Below, in pieces: positions 17,676 through 26,244 of a stretch of 64,000 nt of DNA. The notes under the pieces are model-generated. The model searched no databases. It was not told the DNA's origin and saw only the letters and a list, made by a program, of their open reading frames with translations. Position 1 is the first letter of the stretch; every line of letters begins with the position of its first letter. The translations under genes were made by a program, and so were the position numbers. This stretch comes from Alphaproteobacteria bacterium (lineage in GTDB: Bacteria > Pseudomonadota > Alphaproteobacteria > UBA8366 > Aestuariispiraceae), in contig SPJV01000105.1 in NCBI GenBank assembly GCA_006844765.1, forward strand, positions 10,311 to 74,310, written 5' to 3'.

Positions 17676-18911
17676 ATGAAATATGCCGTTAAGAACCGCC
17701 CCCTTGGATTGCCGAAATTCTTCGCGGATGATCCCGCCTATATGGATGTGCCCGAAGTCTCCGCCGATGAGGGCTCGGTAGAAGAGAGCTTCTTTGCTGC
17801 CTTGCGGGCATTCTCCGCCGCCTTGGCTGGTATCGGCAGACCGCCTGGCACGTTGGCCGGCATGTCGATCCTTGTGCCAAGCATAGAAGCCTTTCAGGCT
17901 GCCGATCAGATGGAACTGGACCTGCGTTATCGGGAGGTTCTGGCCGGGAACTTCTGTGAGACCGTCTTGGTGGAAGATGTCGAGCGGACGGGAGTTACGA
18001 TCCGTTCGTATACGATGATGGCAACGCCGGATACGGAAACGACCGTCTATGGATCCTATACAACGCCTCAGTTAAACATTCAGTATTTGCCCCGAACAAC
18101 TGTTCCGGAAACCCCACAAATTCTTGCGTCCTGGCGTGAAACGGGATGCGCGTATCAGGAAAAAATGCGGTCGGTTGAATTGGTTTATGGGGAGAGTGCC
18201 CGGGAAAGGATCGATCTCTATCTACCTGATAGCGGGTCGAATTGGCCACTTCACCTCTACATCCATGGGGGATACTGGCAGGCATTGGATAAGCGAGACA
18301 ATGGGCAGTTCTGTGACGCGTTGCGACGGGCAGGAATAGCCGTGGCTGTCGTGAACTATGACCTCTGTCCGGATGTGACCTTGAGCCGGATCGTTGAACA
18401 GGCCCGCGCGGCAGTTGGTGCCCTTTATCGTCAAGCACCCTCTCATGGCTGTGATGTCGGGCGCTTCACCGTGTCCGGGCATTCCGCAGGCGGGCATCTG
18501 GCCGCTGTCGTCGCCGCGACGGATTGGCAAGGCGTCGATGAGGCTTTGCCGGCAGACCTGGTGAAGGGCGCTGCCTTGATTTCAGGTCTCTTTGAGCTTG
18601 AACCGATAAAACGGACAGCCCTTAATCGCGTGATTCGTTTGACTGATGCGGAGGTTGAGGGGCTCAGCCCCGTCGATTGGGCGCCGCGCTGTGACGGGCC
18701 GATGGTCGTCGTGGTCGGTGATAAGGAAAGCGATGAGTTCAAGCGCCAAAGCCATAATCTGGAAGCTGTCTGGCGTGCTGCGGGTGCTGATCTGACCTAT
18801 CTGGAGGCAGAGGGGTGCCACCACTTCACAGTGGTTGAGGCGCTGAACAATCCTGACAGCCCGGTCTTTCAGGAAACGCTGCGCATCGCCCGTTGTGAGG
18901 GGATGGGATGA
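17676..18911 (+). CDS. alpha/beta hydrolase, arylformamidase (KynB)-like, with Rid-like N-terminal domain
   Basis: The 411 residues appear to hold two domains. Residues about 145-410 match the kynurenine-formamidase-like hydrolases: oxyanion motif HGGYW (His197), nucleophile elbow GHSAGGH (Ser270), the GDKESDEF acid region near 349-354 and GCHHF (His382/383). The segment just before it (ILASWRETGCAYQ, ending YGESARERIDLYLP) is the usual N-terminus of that family. The first 125 residues are extra and resemble a Rid/YjgF domain in length and pattern, but the usual catalytic Arg of RidA is not evident. Members cleave formamides or small esters. The start overlaps nothing and the stop overlaps the next start (ATGA). 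The Rid assignment is tentative. Confidence 0.82.
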   Translation: MKYAVKNRPLGLPKFFADDPAYMDVPEVSADEGSVEESFFAALRAFSAALAGIGRPPGTLAGMSILVPSIEAFQAADQMELDLRYREVLAGNFCETVLVEDVERTGVTIRSYTMMATPDTETTVYGSYTTPQLNIQYLPRTTVPETPQILASWRETGCAYQEKMRSVELVYGESARERIDLYLPDSGSNWPLHLYIHGGYWQALDKRDNGQFCDALRRAGIAVAVVNYDLCPDVTLSRIVEQARAAVGALYRQAPSHGCDVGRFTVSGHSAGGHLAAVVAATDWQGVDEALPADLVKGAALISGLFELEPIKRTALNRVIRLTDAEVEGLSPVDWAPRCDGPMVVVVGDKESDEFKRQSHNLEAVWRAAGADLTYLEAEGCHHFTVVEALNNPDSPVFQETLRIARCEGMG

Positions 18912-19969
18912 GCACGGTTACGGCTGACTTCCTGATTGTCGGCGGCGGGATCGCCGGGGCGATGCTCGGTCATCGTCTTACCCGCGAGGGTGCCTCGGTT
19001 GTGATCCTGGAAATGGAGGATCGTCCTGGCTATCACAGCACGGGCAGATCGGCGGCGGCGCTGATCGAAAGCTATGGTCCTCCCGGCGTTCGCGCTCTGA
19101 CAGCCGCCAGCGTTGATTTTTATGAAAACCCACCTGACGGGTTTACGGAAACACCTCTGATGCGCCCGCGCGGCATGCTCCTTTGCGCCACCGCAGCGGA
19201 TACCGATGCGCTAGATGACGCGGTTGCGGAGCTGCCGACGCTGGAGCGCATCGATGAAGCGCAAGCCCTTCGTCTGCACAATGGGTTGAGGCCGGGTGTA
19301 TTCGAAGGCGGCTTCGCCTATGAAGCGTCTGTGCGGGACATTGATGTCGAAGCGATCCACCAGGGCGCGCTGCGTAGCTTTCGCCGCCAGGGTGGCGCGA
19401 TCCATGTGAATGCAGAGGTTACGTCCGCTGTGCGGGAAAGTGGCATCTGGCGACTTGAGACAAAGGCGGGCGGCTTTGAGGCCCCGGTTATTATTGATGC
19501 GGCTGGCGCCTGGGGTGATGTTCTCGCGCAACGCTGTGGCGTTACCCCAATCGGGCTTCAGCCAAAGCGGCGCAGTGTCGGTGTTGTCCAGGTTCAGGGC
19601 GGGCAGGCCCCTGTCGATCCGCATTGGCCAATGGCGCTCAGCGCATCGGAAACCTGGTTCTTTAAACCGGATGGAACGAATCTCTGGTGCTCTCCCGCCG
19701 ATGCGACCCCAGTCGACCCCCATGATGCGTGGCCGGATGATATGGACATTGCCATGGGCATCGAAGGGATGTGCGACGCGACCGGATATGAGATTGAGAA
19801 GCTTGTCGGCAGTTGGGCGGGCTTGCGGACCTTTACCCCGGACGGAGAGCTCAGGATCGGCTTTGATACTGAAGTTGATGGGTTTTTCTGGTTGGTCGGA
19901 CAGGGTGGATATGGCTTCCAAACCGCACCGGGCGCCACGGAGAAAGCAGCGTCCTTGCTGCTGGTATGA
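18908..19969 (+). CDS. FAD-dependent oxidoreductase, D-amino-acid oxidase (DAO) family
   Basis: 353 residues. The FAD-binding Rossmann motif VGGGIAGAMLGHRL begins at about residue 11, followed by the acidic ribose-binding residue in VILEMED and the STGRSAA loop. The C-terminal GGYGFQTAPG is the usual second flavin contact of the DAO family. Such enzymes oxidise amines or amino acids to imines or 2-oxo acids. ATGA overlap with the preceding hydrolase indicates one operon. Together with the carbamoylase-type gene it suggests release and oxidation of an amino acid, with the Rid-like domain possibly handling the imine. The exact substrate is not determinable. Confidence 0.9.
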   Translation: MSTVTADFLIVGGGIAGAMLGHRLTREGASVVILEMEDRPGYHSTGRSAAALIESYGPPGVRALTAASVDFYENPPDGFTETPLMRPRGMLLCATAADTDALDDAVAELPTLERIDEAQALRLHNGLRPGVFEGGFAYEASVRDIDVEAIHQGALRSFRRQGGAIHVNAEVTSAVRESGIWRLETKAGGFEAPVIIDAAGAWGDVLAQRCGVTPIGLQPKRRSVGVVQVQGGQAPVDPHWPMALSASETWFFKPDGTNLWCSPADATPVDPHDAWPDDMDIAMGIEGMCDATGYEIEKLVGSWAGLRTFTPDGELRIGFDTEVDGFFWLVGQGGYGFQTAPGATEKAASLLLV

Positions 19970-19989
19970 CCCACAAGGGATAGTGTGTA

Positions 19990-20030
19990 TGCCGGGTTGA
20001 CTAGGCAAGATGTGCCGCTTTTGCCCGGCA
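19990..20030. other. inverted repeat after the catabolic operon
   Basis: TGCCGGG at 19990-19996 pairs perfectly with CCCGGCA at 20024-20030 across a 27-base loop. It lies 21 bases after the FAD oxidoreductase stop and before ftsB. There is no T-run after it, so it is at best a weak or Rho-assisted 3' end structure. Confidence 0.35.
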
Positions 20031-20104
20031 GATGATTCCGGCTAACACATTGAAAATATTGCCCATTGACGGTTGAGGTCATTCCGTGATTCAAAACATC
20101 CATT

Positions 20105-20425
20105 ATGACTCTCGCAACCGAACTTCGCCGACGCTCGCGTCAAGTCGCGCTCCCAATCTTTGGCGCCATCGTCCTGCTGTATTTCGCCTATCATACGATT
20201 CAGGGCGACAGGGGACTTTTGGCCTATATGCGTCTTGGAAACGAAGTTGAACGCGCGCGTGATACGCTCGGCCGGTTACGGCATGACCGCAATCAGCTGG
20301 AATTGCGGGTCTCTCGCCTCAAAAGCGGCAGCATGGATCTGGATCTTCTGGAGGAACGCTCACGGCTCGTCCTCAACCGGGTTCGTGATGATGAGGTCGT
20401 AATTTTCCTGCCGACACAGCAGTAA
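20105..20425 (+). CDS. ftsB: cell division protein FtsB / septum formation initiator family
   Basis: 106 residues: a short cytoplasmic N-terminus, one membrane helix at about 14-30 and a coiled coil (about 38-75) rich in Leu and charged residues, followed by a conserved DLLEERSRLVLN stretch. This is the DivIC/FtsB layout. FtsB links FtsL and FtsQ in the divisome at the inner membrane. In many alphaproteobacteria it sits between eno and pdhA; here it is alone, just upstream of valS. Confidence 0.88.
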   Translation: MTLATELRRRSRQVALPIFGAIVLLYFAYHTIQGDRGLLAYMRLGNEVERARDTLGRLRHDRNQLELRVSRLKSGSMDLDLLEERSRLVLNRVRDDEVVIFLPTQQ

Positions 20426-20452
20426 TCAAAGCCTGTATTTGACCTCTCCGCA

Positions 20453-20471
20453 GGGCGGCGTATAACCGCCC
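20453..20471. other. GC-rich hairpin in the valS leader
   Basis: GGGCGG (20453-20458), a 7-base loop, then CCGCCC (20466-20471) form a perfect 6-bp stem, 41 bases before the valS ATG and 27 bases after the ftsB stop. No T-run follows. It could be a weak ftsB 3' structure or a leader element. Confidence 0.4.
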
Positions 20472-20511
20472 GCTCAGGTTCACTTTGCGGCAGACAACGG
20501 AAACTCAGGCA

Positions 20512-23181
20512 ATGACGCTGGATAAGACCTATCAGCCCGACACGGTTGAAGGCGCGCACTACGCGCGATGGGAAGAAGCAGGCTATTTCAAATGTGGACG
20601 GCGGCCCGACGCTGATCCCTATACCATTGTCATACCGCCGCCGAATGTCACCGGTAGCCTTCATATGGGCCATGCGCTCAATAACACGATCCAGGATATC
20701 CTTGTCCGTCATAAGCGCATGCAGGGCCGCGATGTTCTCTGGCAACCGGGCATGGATCACGCCGGTATTGCAACGCAGATGGTGGTTGAGCGGCAACTCG
20801 CCGCCGAAGGCAATGAATCGCGCCGTGAAATGGGGCGGGAAAAATTCATTGAGCGCGTATGGAAGTGGAAGGGTGAATCCGGCGGGGCGATTACCAACCA
20901 GTTACGGCGCCTCGGTGCGTCCTGTGACTGGAGCCGCGAGCGCTTCACGATGGATGACGGGCTTAGCAAGGCCGTCCTGAAGGTCTTCGTAGATCTTTAC
21001 AATGATGATCTGATCTATCGTGACAAACGTTTGGTGAACTGGGACCCGGCCTTGGAGACAGCGATCTCTGACCTGGAAGTCCAGCAGATCGAAACCAAGA
21101 GCCATATGTGGTTTTTCCGCTACCCTGTGGAAGGAGAAGACGGCGTCTTCCTGACCGTTGGGACCACGCGGCCTGAAACCATGTTGGGCGATAGCGGCGT
21201 CGCGGTTCATCCGGATGACGAACGCTACAAGCATTTGGTCGGAAAGCACTGCATCTTGCCGCTGGTCGGGCGGCGCATCCCGATTGTGGCTGATGAGTAT
21301 GCCGATCCGGAACAGGGCTCCGGCGCGGTGAAGATGACGCCGGCCCATGACTTCAACGATTTTGAAGTCGGCAAACGGCACGATCTTGAAATGATCAATA
21401 TCCTGACGCCGAAAGCAGCGATCAATGACAATGCACCCGAGAAGTATCGCGGCATGGATCGCTTTGAAGCCCGTCGGGTAATTGTTGAAGATCTCGAGGC
21501 ACTTGGCCTTGTTGAGAAGATTGAACCACTCGCCCACGCCATTCCCTATGGCGATCGCGGCGGTGTGCCGATCGAGCCCTATCTGACCGATCAGTGGTAT
21601 GTAGACGCCAAGACCCTGGCCAAGCCCGCGATTGAGGCGGTTGAGGAAGGGCGCACCAAGTTCGTACCGGAAAACTGGACCAAGACGTATTTCGAATGGA
21701 TGCGGAATATACAGCCCTGGTGTGTGTCCCGTCAGCTCTGGTGGGGACACCAGATCCCCGCATGGTATGGCCCGGATGGCCAGGTCTTCGTGGCATTGAC
21801 CGAGGACGAAGCGCAGGCTGTGGCTGATGCGCATTATGGCGCTTCGACAGCTATTACGCGGGATGAGGATGTACTGGATACCTGGTTCTCGTCCGCCCTC
21901 TGGACCTTCTCGACCCTTGGGTGGCCGGAAGAGACGCCGGAACTGGAACGCTATCACCCGACCGATGTGTTGGTAACTGGCTTTGATATCATCTTCTTCT
22001 GGGTTGCGCGGATGATGATGTCGACCCTGCATTTTAAGAAGATCGAGCCGTTTCACACGGTCTATGTCCACGCCTTGGTCCGCGACGAGAAGGGCCAGAA
22101 GATGTCGAAGTCTAAGGGGAATGTTATCGACCCCCTGGCGCTGATCGACGAATATGGCGCGGATAGCCTGCGCTTTACGCTGACCGCTCTTGCGGCGGCC
22201 GGGCGTGACATCAAGCTGTCGACGGATCGGGTGGCGGGTTACCGCAACTTCATGACCAAGCTATGGAACGCCGCGCGGTTCTGCGAAATGAATGGCTGCG
22301 CCTATGATCCGGCCTTTGATCCAAAAGCCGCTGAAGCGACCCTCAATCGCTGGATTTTGGGAGAGTTTGGCAAGACCCGCGATGCGGTCGATACCGCGCT
22401 TGAGACCTATCGCTTTAACGAGGCTGCCGGGGCCATCTATCAGTTCGTCTGGGGCACCTTCTGCGATTGGTATCTGGAATTCGCGAAGCCGCTTTTCGCC
22501 AGTGAGGATGCAAAGGCGGCAGCGGAAACCCGCGCGACGGCTGCCTTAGTCCTGGAGCGTGTGTTGCGCCTGATGCATCCCATCGCACCATTTATCACGG
22601 CAGAGCTTTGGGACCACCTGAAGGGGGCGGAAGCCGCCGAAGCAGAGCCCCTGATGGAAGCGCAATGGCCTGAAGAGACTGCTGCCACCATGGTTGACGC
22701 CGGGGCAGAGGCTGAAATCGGTTGGGTTGTTCGGTTGATCTCCGAAGTGCGTTCGGTCAAGGCGGAGATGAATATCTCGCCGGGGACCAAGCTGCCTTTG
22801 GTAACGGTTGGTCTCGGAGCGCAGGCGCAGGAATGGATGGACCGGCATTGGCCGTTGATCCAATCCATCGCCCGGATCGATAGTGTTGAAACCGCTGATG
22901 TGCCGCCGGAAGGCTCGGTCCAGTTGGTGCTCGATGAAGCGACCTTGGCGCTGCCGCTGGCGGGTGTCATTGACCTGGCGGCGGAGCAAGCGCGGCTTGA
23001 GAAGGCGATTGCCAAGGCGGATCAGGAAATCGGCAAGATCGAAAAGAAACTCTCCAATGAGAATTTCGTCGCCAAGGCACCGGAAGCCGTCATTCAGGAA
23101 AACCGGGATCGCCTGAGCGAAGAGCAGGCGGCGCGGGCAAAGCTTTCCGAAGCACTGGAACGGGTGAAAGCGGTCGGGTAA
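20512..23181 (+). CDS. valS: valyl-tRNA synthetase
   Basis: 889 residues, normal for bacterial ValRS. Class I signatures are present: PPNVTGSLHMGHA (HIGH-type) near residue 44 and GQKMSKSKGNVIDP (KMSKS) near 530. The editing domain carries TTRPETMLGD, the anticodon region has WNAARF, and the C-terminal 65 residues form the ValRS-specific coiled coil (LAAEQARLEKAIAKADQEI). It charges tRNA-Val in the cytoplasm. The ATG at 20512 is chosen over a TTG at 20485 because MTLDKTY matches the usual ValRS N-terminus. Its 3' end faces the racemase-like gene with a 27-base gap. Confidence 0.98.
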   Translation: MTLDKTYQPDTVEGAHYARWEEAGYFKCGRRPDADPYTIVIPPPNVTGSLHMGHALNNTIQDILVRHKRMQGRDVLWQPGMDHAGIATQMVVERQLAAEGNESRREMGREKFIERVWKWKGESGGAITNQLRRLGASCDWSRERFTMDDGLSKAVLKVFVDLYNDDLIYRDKRLVNWDPALETAISDLEVQQIETKSHMWFFRYPVEGEDGVFLTVGTTRPETMLGDSGVAVHPDDERYKHLVGKHCILPLVGRRIPIVADEYADPEQGSGAVKMTPAHDFNDFEVGKRHDLEMINILTPKAAINDNAPEKYRGMDRFEARRVIVEDLEALGLVEKIEPLAHAIPYGDRGGVPIEPYLTDQWYVDAKTLAKPAIEAVEEGRTKFVPENWTKTYFEWMRNIQPWCVSRQLWWGHQIPAWYGPDGQVFVALTEDEAQAVADAHYGASTAITRDEDVLDTWFSSALWTFSTLGWPEETPELERYHPTDVLVTGFDIIFFWVARMMMSTLHFKKIEPFHTVYVHALVRDEKGQKMSKSKGNVIDPLALIDEYGADSLRFTLTALAAAGRDIKLSTDRVAGYRNFMTKLWNAARFCEMNGCAYDPAFDPKAAEATLNRWILGEFGKTRDAVDTALETYRFNEAAGAIYQFVWGTFCDWYLEFAKPLFASEDAKAAAETRATAALVLERVLRLMHPIAPFITAELWDHLKGAEAAEAEPLMEAQWPEETAATMVDAGAEAEIGWVVRLISEVRSVKAEMNISPGTKLPLVTVGLGAQAQEWMDRHWPLIQSIARIDSVETADVPPEGSVQLVLDEATLALPLAGVIDLAAEQARLEKAIAKADQEIGKIEKKLSNENFVAKAPEAVIQENRDRLSEEQAARAKLSEALERVKAVG

Positions 23182-23208
23182 TCACCGACTGCCCACCGGC
23201 GCCGATAC

Positions 23209-24363
23209 TCAGTGTTGCTCGGTCGTCTTTGCGCTTCCCAGACTGGGTGCTGACGCGGTCTCTGGGCTCGCTTGCAGTTCAGGTGCCAGCGGGACAGGAA
23301 GGGCGGTTGCGTGCTGTCCCTCTGTGCCGACCTCAGTTGCCTTCTCGAACAGACCACGTTCCATGAAATGTGGATTGGTGCGGGCGCTAGCGATGTCGTC
23401 ACCGAAGCGGCAGCAGACATCTTCGCCTTCGAAGATGACTTCCCAATCGGCGCGAGGACGGGAGGTGATGCGCGCTGCAATGCCCTTGGCTGTTGCCTCC
23501 GGATCCCGGCTATCGTCGCGTAGGGAGTCGGGGAGCTGGATCAGGGCACAGAACTTGGTCCAGAACCGCTGCTCCAATGCGGCGACGGAAAGCCAATGGC
23601 CATCGGCGGATTGGTAAAGTCTGTAGCGGGGCGAGCCACCTGTCAGAATCTCCCGTCCCGGGACCGGGGAACGCCCATCCGCTTCAAGCGAGCCAAGGCC
23701 GAGAAACTGCCAGCAGAACAAGTTATCGGCCATGGCGATATCGAGCTTGCATCCCGTGCCGGTCGCTTCGGCCTGACGCAAGGCCAGAAGGATGTTGATC
23801 ACGGCGGGCAGGCTGCCGCCGCCGATGTCAGCGATCAGGCCTGGTGGGATGACCGGCTTTCCCGCATCATCCGCGCCTTGAGCCAGCAAACCGGTTTCAG
23901 CGATGTAGTTGAGGTCGTGGCCTGCCATCTGTGCGAGGGGGCCGGTCTGGCCATAGCCGGTGATCGCGCAATAGACGAGGGCCGGATTGACGGCGCGCAT
24001 CGCCTCGTACCCCAGGCCCAGCCGGTCCATCACACCGGGTCGGAACTGTTCGATGATGACATGGCTTTCTGCGGCCAGGGCTAAGGCGGTTTCTTTCCCT
24101 TCGGGTGACTTGAGGTCGAGAGAAAGGGACTGCTTCCCCCGGTTCAACAGCGCGAACCAGATTCCCTCGCCTGAAAGCTTGGGACCCATATGGCGCATCT
24201 CATCGCCGACACCGGGGCGTTCCAGCTTGATGACCTCCGCACCAGCCTCCGCAAGGATCAGGGACGCGAGGGGACCTGGCAAGAGCGTGGAAAAATCCAG
24301 CACCCGTACGCCTGCAAGCGGAGCTCGGGCTTTGTTCGCATTGTCTGTTTTAGCTTTAATCAT
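23209..24363 (-). CDS. alpha-methylacyl-CoA racemase-like protein (CaiB/BaiF CoA-transferase superfamily)
   Basis: From the ATG at 24363 the protein has 384 residues. The family N-terminus GVRVLDFSTLLPGPLASLILAEAGAEVIK is present. The racemase pair seen in MCR/AMACR enzymes appears conserved: His149 in AGHDLNY and Asp179 in LIADIGGGS, with the same 30-residue spacing. This favours racemisation of 2-methylacyl-CoA esters over CoA transfer. An upstream start at 24462 would overlap the divergent methyltransferase gene and add a non-homologous 33 residues, so it is not chosen. A role in branched-chain fatty acid breakdown is inferred from the family. Confidence 0.88.
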   Translation of the reverse strand: MIKAKTDNANKARAPLAGVRVLDFSTLLPGPLASLILAEAGAEVIKLERPGVGDEMRHMGPKLSGEGIWFALLNRGKQSLSLDLKSPEGKETALALAAESHVIIEQFRPGVMDRLGLGYEAMRAVNPALVYCAITGYGQTGPLAQMAGHDLNYIAETGLLAQGADDAGKPVIPPGLIADIGGGSLPAVINILLALRQAEATGTGCKLDIAMADNLFCWQFLGLGSLEADGRSPVPGREILTGGSPRYRLYQSADGHWLSVAALEQRFWTKFCALIQLPDSLRDDSRDPEATAKGIAARITSRPRADWEVIFEGEDVCCRFGDDIASARTNPHFMERGLFEKATEVGTEGQHATALPVPLAPELQASPETASAPSLGSAKTTEQH

Positions 24364-24444
24364 ATCACCGGTAAGTGTTCCAGCTTCCCCAAGGAAACTC
24401 AATTCCGTATTGCATGAACTTGCGGAGGCGGGCAGGCTTTCCTT

Positions 24445-25317
24445 ATGACCAAGCCTGAACACAAGAATGATTTCGAAGCGCTCTATAACCTGCGCGATCC
24501 CGGCCCCTATTACCGTGGACTAGAGCCAGCAGACTACCGGATGCCCGGCGTTGTCTCAGGCCTGATCCGGGCGTGCGGGGAGAGGCTTAGGGCTGCCCGT
24601 CGGCAGGATGCGCGCCCGTTGCGGCTGTTGGACATTGGATGCGGTTTCGGCGCGGTTGGTACGCTGCTTAGGTATGACATCGGCATGCGTGATCTCTTTA
24701 CCTATCATGGCGGACATTCTCAGGCAGATCGCGGCCCGTCGGCTTGGGAGGCCGATAAAGGGTTCCTGGCAGGCAAAAAGCGCGATGTTCCCCCGATGGA
24801 AATTGCCGGACTGGATATCGCCGATCGTGCCCTCGATTACGCAAAGTCAATTGGCGCAATCGATCAGGTATTTGCGGAGAACCTGGTCGCGAATGATCCC
24901 AGTCCCGCGTTGATTGATTGGTTGGCAACGACTGACATCGTGATGGAATGCGGGGCGCTGGCTATCCTGTATGAGCCGGGCTTTCGAAGAATGATCGAAG
25001 CGTCGGTACCGAATAGACCCTGGTTCCTGCTATGCCCGCGACCCGATGCGGATCGTACGCCTGTCGTCGAGACCCTCAATCGGCTTGGATATCAAGTCGA
25101 GGAGCTTTTGGCGCCGACCGATTACCGAAAATGTCTCTCCGCGCGCGAAGAGGCCGAGGTGATATCCGTCGCCGCAAAGCTGGGTCGGGAAGGGGCGGAT
25201 GCCTATTCAGGTGGATATCTCCAGGTACCGATCCTGCTTTTCCGGCATCAAGACGACTGTGACGCATCGGTTTCTGATTTATTGCAGGGATGGCGTGACG
25301 AAGGTGCGAATAGCTAG
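24445..25317 (+). CDS. SAM-dependent methyltransferase-like protein
   Basis: 290 residues. Motif I LLDIGCGFGAVG (about residues 53-64) is the SAM-binding loop of class I methyltransferases. An acidic GLDIADRAL follows at about 113-121, and DIVMECGALAILY takes the motif IV position. A short insertion after motif I contains HGGHSQAD. The substrate is unknown. The gene is divergent from the racemase-like gene with 81 bases between, which must hold both promoters. No operon partner follows. Confidence 0.75.
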   Translation: MTKPEHKNDFEALYNLRDPGPYYRGLEPADYRMPGVVSGLIRACGERLRAARRQDARPLRLLDIGCGFGAVGTLLRYDIGMRDLFTYHGGHSQADRGPSAWEADKGFLAGKKRDVPPMEIAGLDIADRALDYAKSIGAIDQVFAENLVANDPSPALIDWLATTDIVMECGALAILYEPGFRRMIEASVPNRPWFLLCPRPDADRTPVVETLNRLGYQVEELLAPTDYRKCLSAREEAEVISVAAKLGREGADAYSGGYLQVPILLFRHQDDCDASVSDLLQGWRDEGANS

Positions 25318-25359
25318 CCGCAGATTTTCATCATAACGTAAACGCGGCCATCGCCAGTA

Positions 25360-25878
25360 TTATTGGCCGATGATGACACCTTGTTCAGGCTGATTTAGCT
25401 GGCCTGATTGCGGCAGTAAGACCGAATTGCTGGAAGACGCCGACCCGTTGATTGTCGGCTGCTGAACGGGCGCCTGTTGGGTCGGTGCCCCAATCGTTCC
25501 GCGCATCAGGCCGCGCAATTCCTCGCCCATCTCAGTCTGTGTTTGGCTGATAAAGAACCAACTGCCGCCCGCCAGAAGACCAACGGTCACGCCGAAGACC
25601 AGAACCATTGTCGCCAGGATGGCCGTCGTGAGCTTTCTTTGACGACCCAGGTTATTCACGTCTGAGACAACACGGTCGAGTTTGCCATCCAGTTTCGAAT
25701 GGCCGGAATTGGTTTCGGACTGGAGGCGGATAAGGGCAGCGGAAAGATCCGCGCGCAGAGCGCTATGCGCTTGCTGCACAGACTTTGATTCAGCCGCAAC
25801 AATACGCAGGGCAGCACGAACTTGCGCCTCCACTGCGGACAAATGCGCCCGTAATTCTTCCCGCGACAGGTCAGTCAT
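25360..25878 (-). CDS. coiled-coil membrane protein of unknown function
   Basis: 172 residues, not recognised. Residues 1-78 are predicted helical and coiled-coil (REELRAHLSAVEAQVRAALR, then heptad-like Leu/Ala). One strong membrane helix lies at about 84-110, then a low-complexity tail rich in Gln, Pro, Ser and Asn. The layout suggests an inner-membrane protein with a cytoplasmic coiled coil and a periplasmic disordered tail. It stands alone. The long AT-rich gap upstream probably carries its promoter. Confidence 0.7.
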   Translation of the reverse strand: MTDLSREELRAHLSAVEAQVRAALRIVAAESKSVQQAHSALRADLSAALIRLQSETNSGHSKLDGKLDRVVSDVNNLGRQRKLTTAILATMVLVFGVTVGLLAGGSWFFISQTQTEMGEELRGLMRGTIGAPTQQAPVQQPTINGSASSSNSVLLPQSGQLNQPEQGVIIGQ

Positions 25879-26244
25879 CGGTTCGGCTGTGTCCCTTCCA
25901 GCCCAATTTGCACCGCCGGCATTTCCGGCATGAAACGTCCTCCAATAGAACAGCGCCGCCGCATAGCCTCAATGCCATTGCTGCGGCGACTATTGTTCCA
26001 AAACAGCCGTATCTTGCTTCCCCATGCGAGATACGACTGAAACGCCCATAAACCTATATAGACACTAAACTTTATACACCCAACTGTGAAAAAAGGCTAT
26101 TCCATCACAACATATGCCTTTTTTGATGGAAATGTGTGCGTCGCCACATAACTTAAATCCACCAAAGAAAATCTGAGCTTTCCCACGTTACTTATTGAAA
26201 TTTAGTAATAAAAATAATTCCTCGTGATGCCGCATCTGTATAAG
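25879..26244. other. gene-free intergenic region, AT-rich on its right side
   Basis: This is the only gap above 300 bases. Nothing protein-like was found. From about 26040 it becomes AT-rich compared with the flanks. It lies downstream of the DUF1194 gene and upstream of the coiled-coil gene, both on the minus strand. It contains the paired element at 26089-26131. A small RNA cannot be excluded. Confidence 0.7.
26089..26131 (-). terminator. bidirectional terminator-like stem, also pseudoknot-capable
   Basis: AAAAAAGGC (26089-26097) pairs with GCCTTTTTT (26116-26124), giving a 9-bp stem whose T side serves as a T-run on either strand. A second pair, TTCCATCA (26100-26107) with TGATGGAA (26124-26131), interleaves with the first in H-type pseudoknot order. 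As a terminator it would serve the DUF1194 gene that ends at 26245. Confidence 0.5.

Noticed and set aside
20902..22071. 389-residue open frame antisense to valS
   Set aside because: It lies fully inside valS, shows no family features and is a shadow of the coding strand.
23209..24462. Longer start of the racemase-like gene at 24462
   Set aside because: It overlaps the divergent methyltransferase gene and the extra residues do not fit the family N-terminus; 24363 is used.
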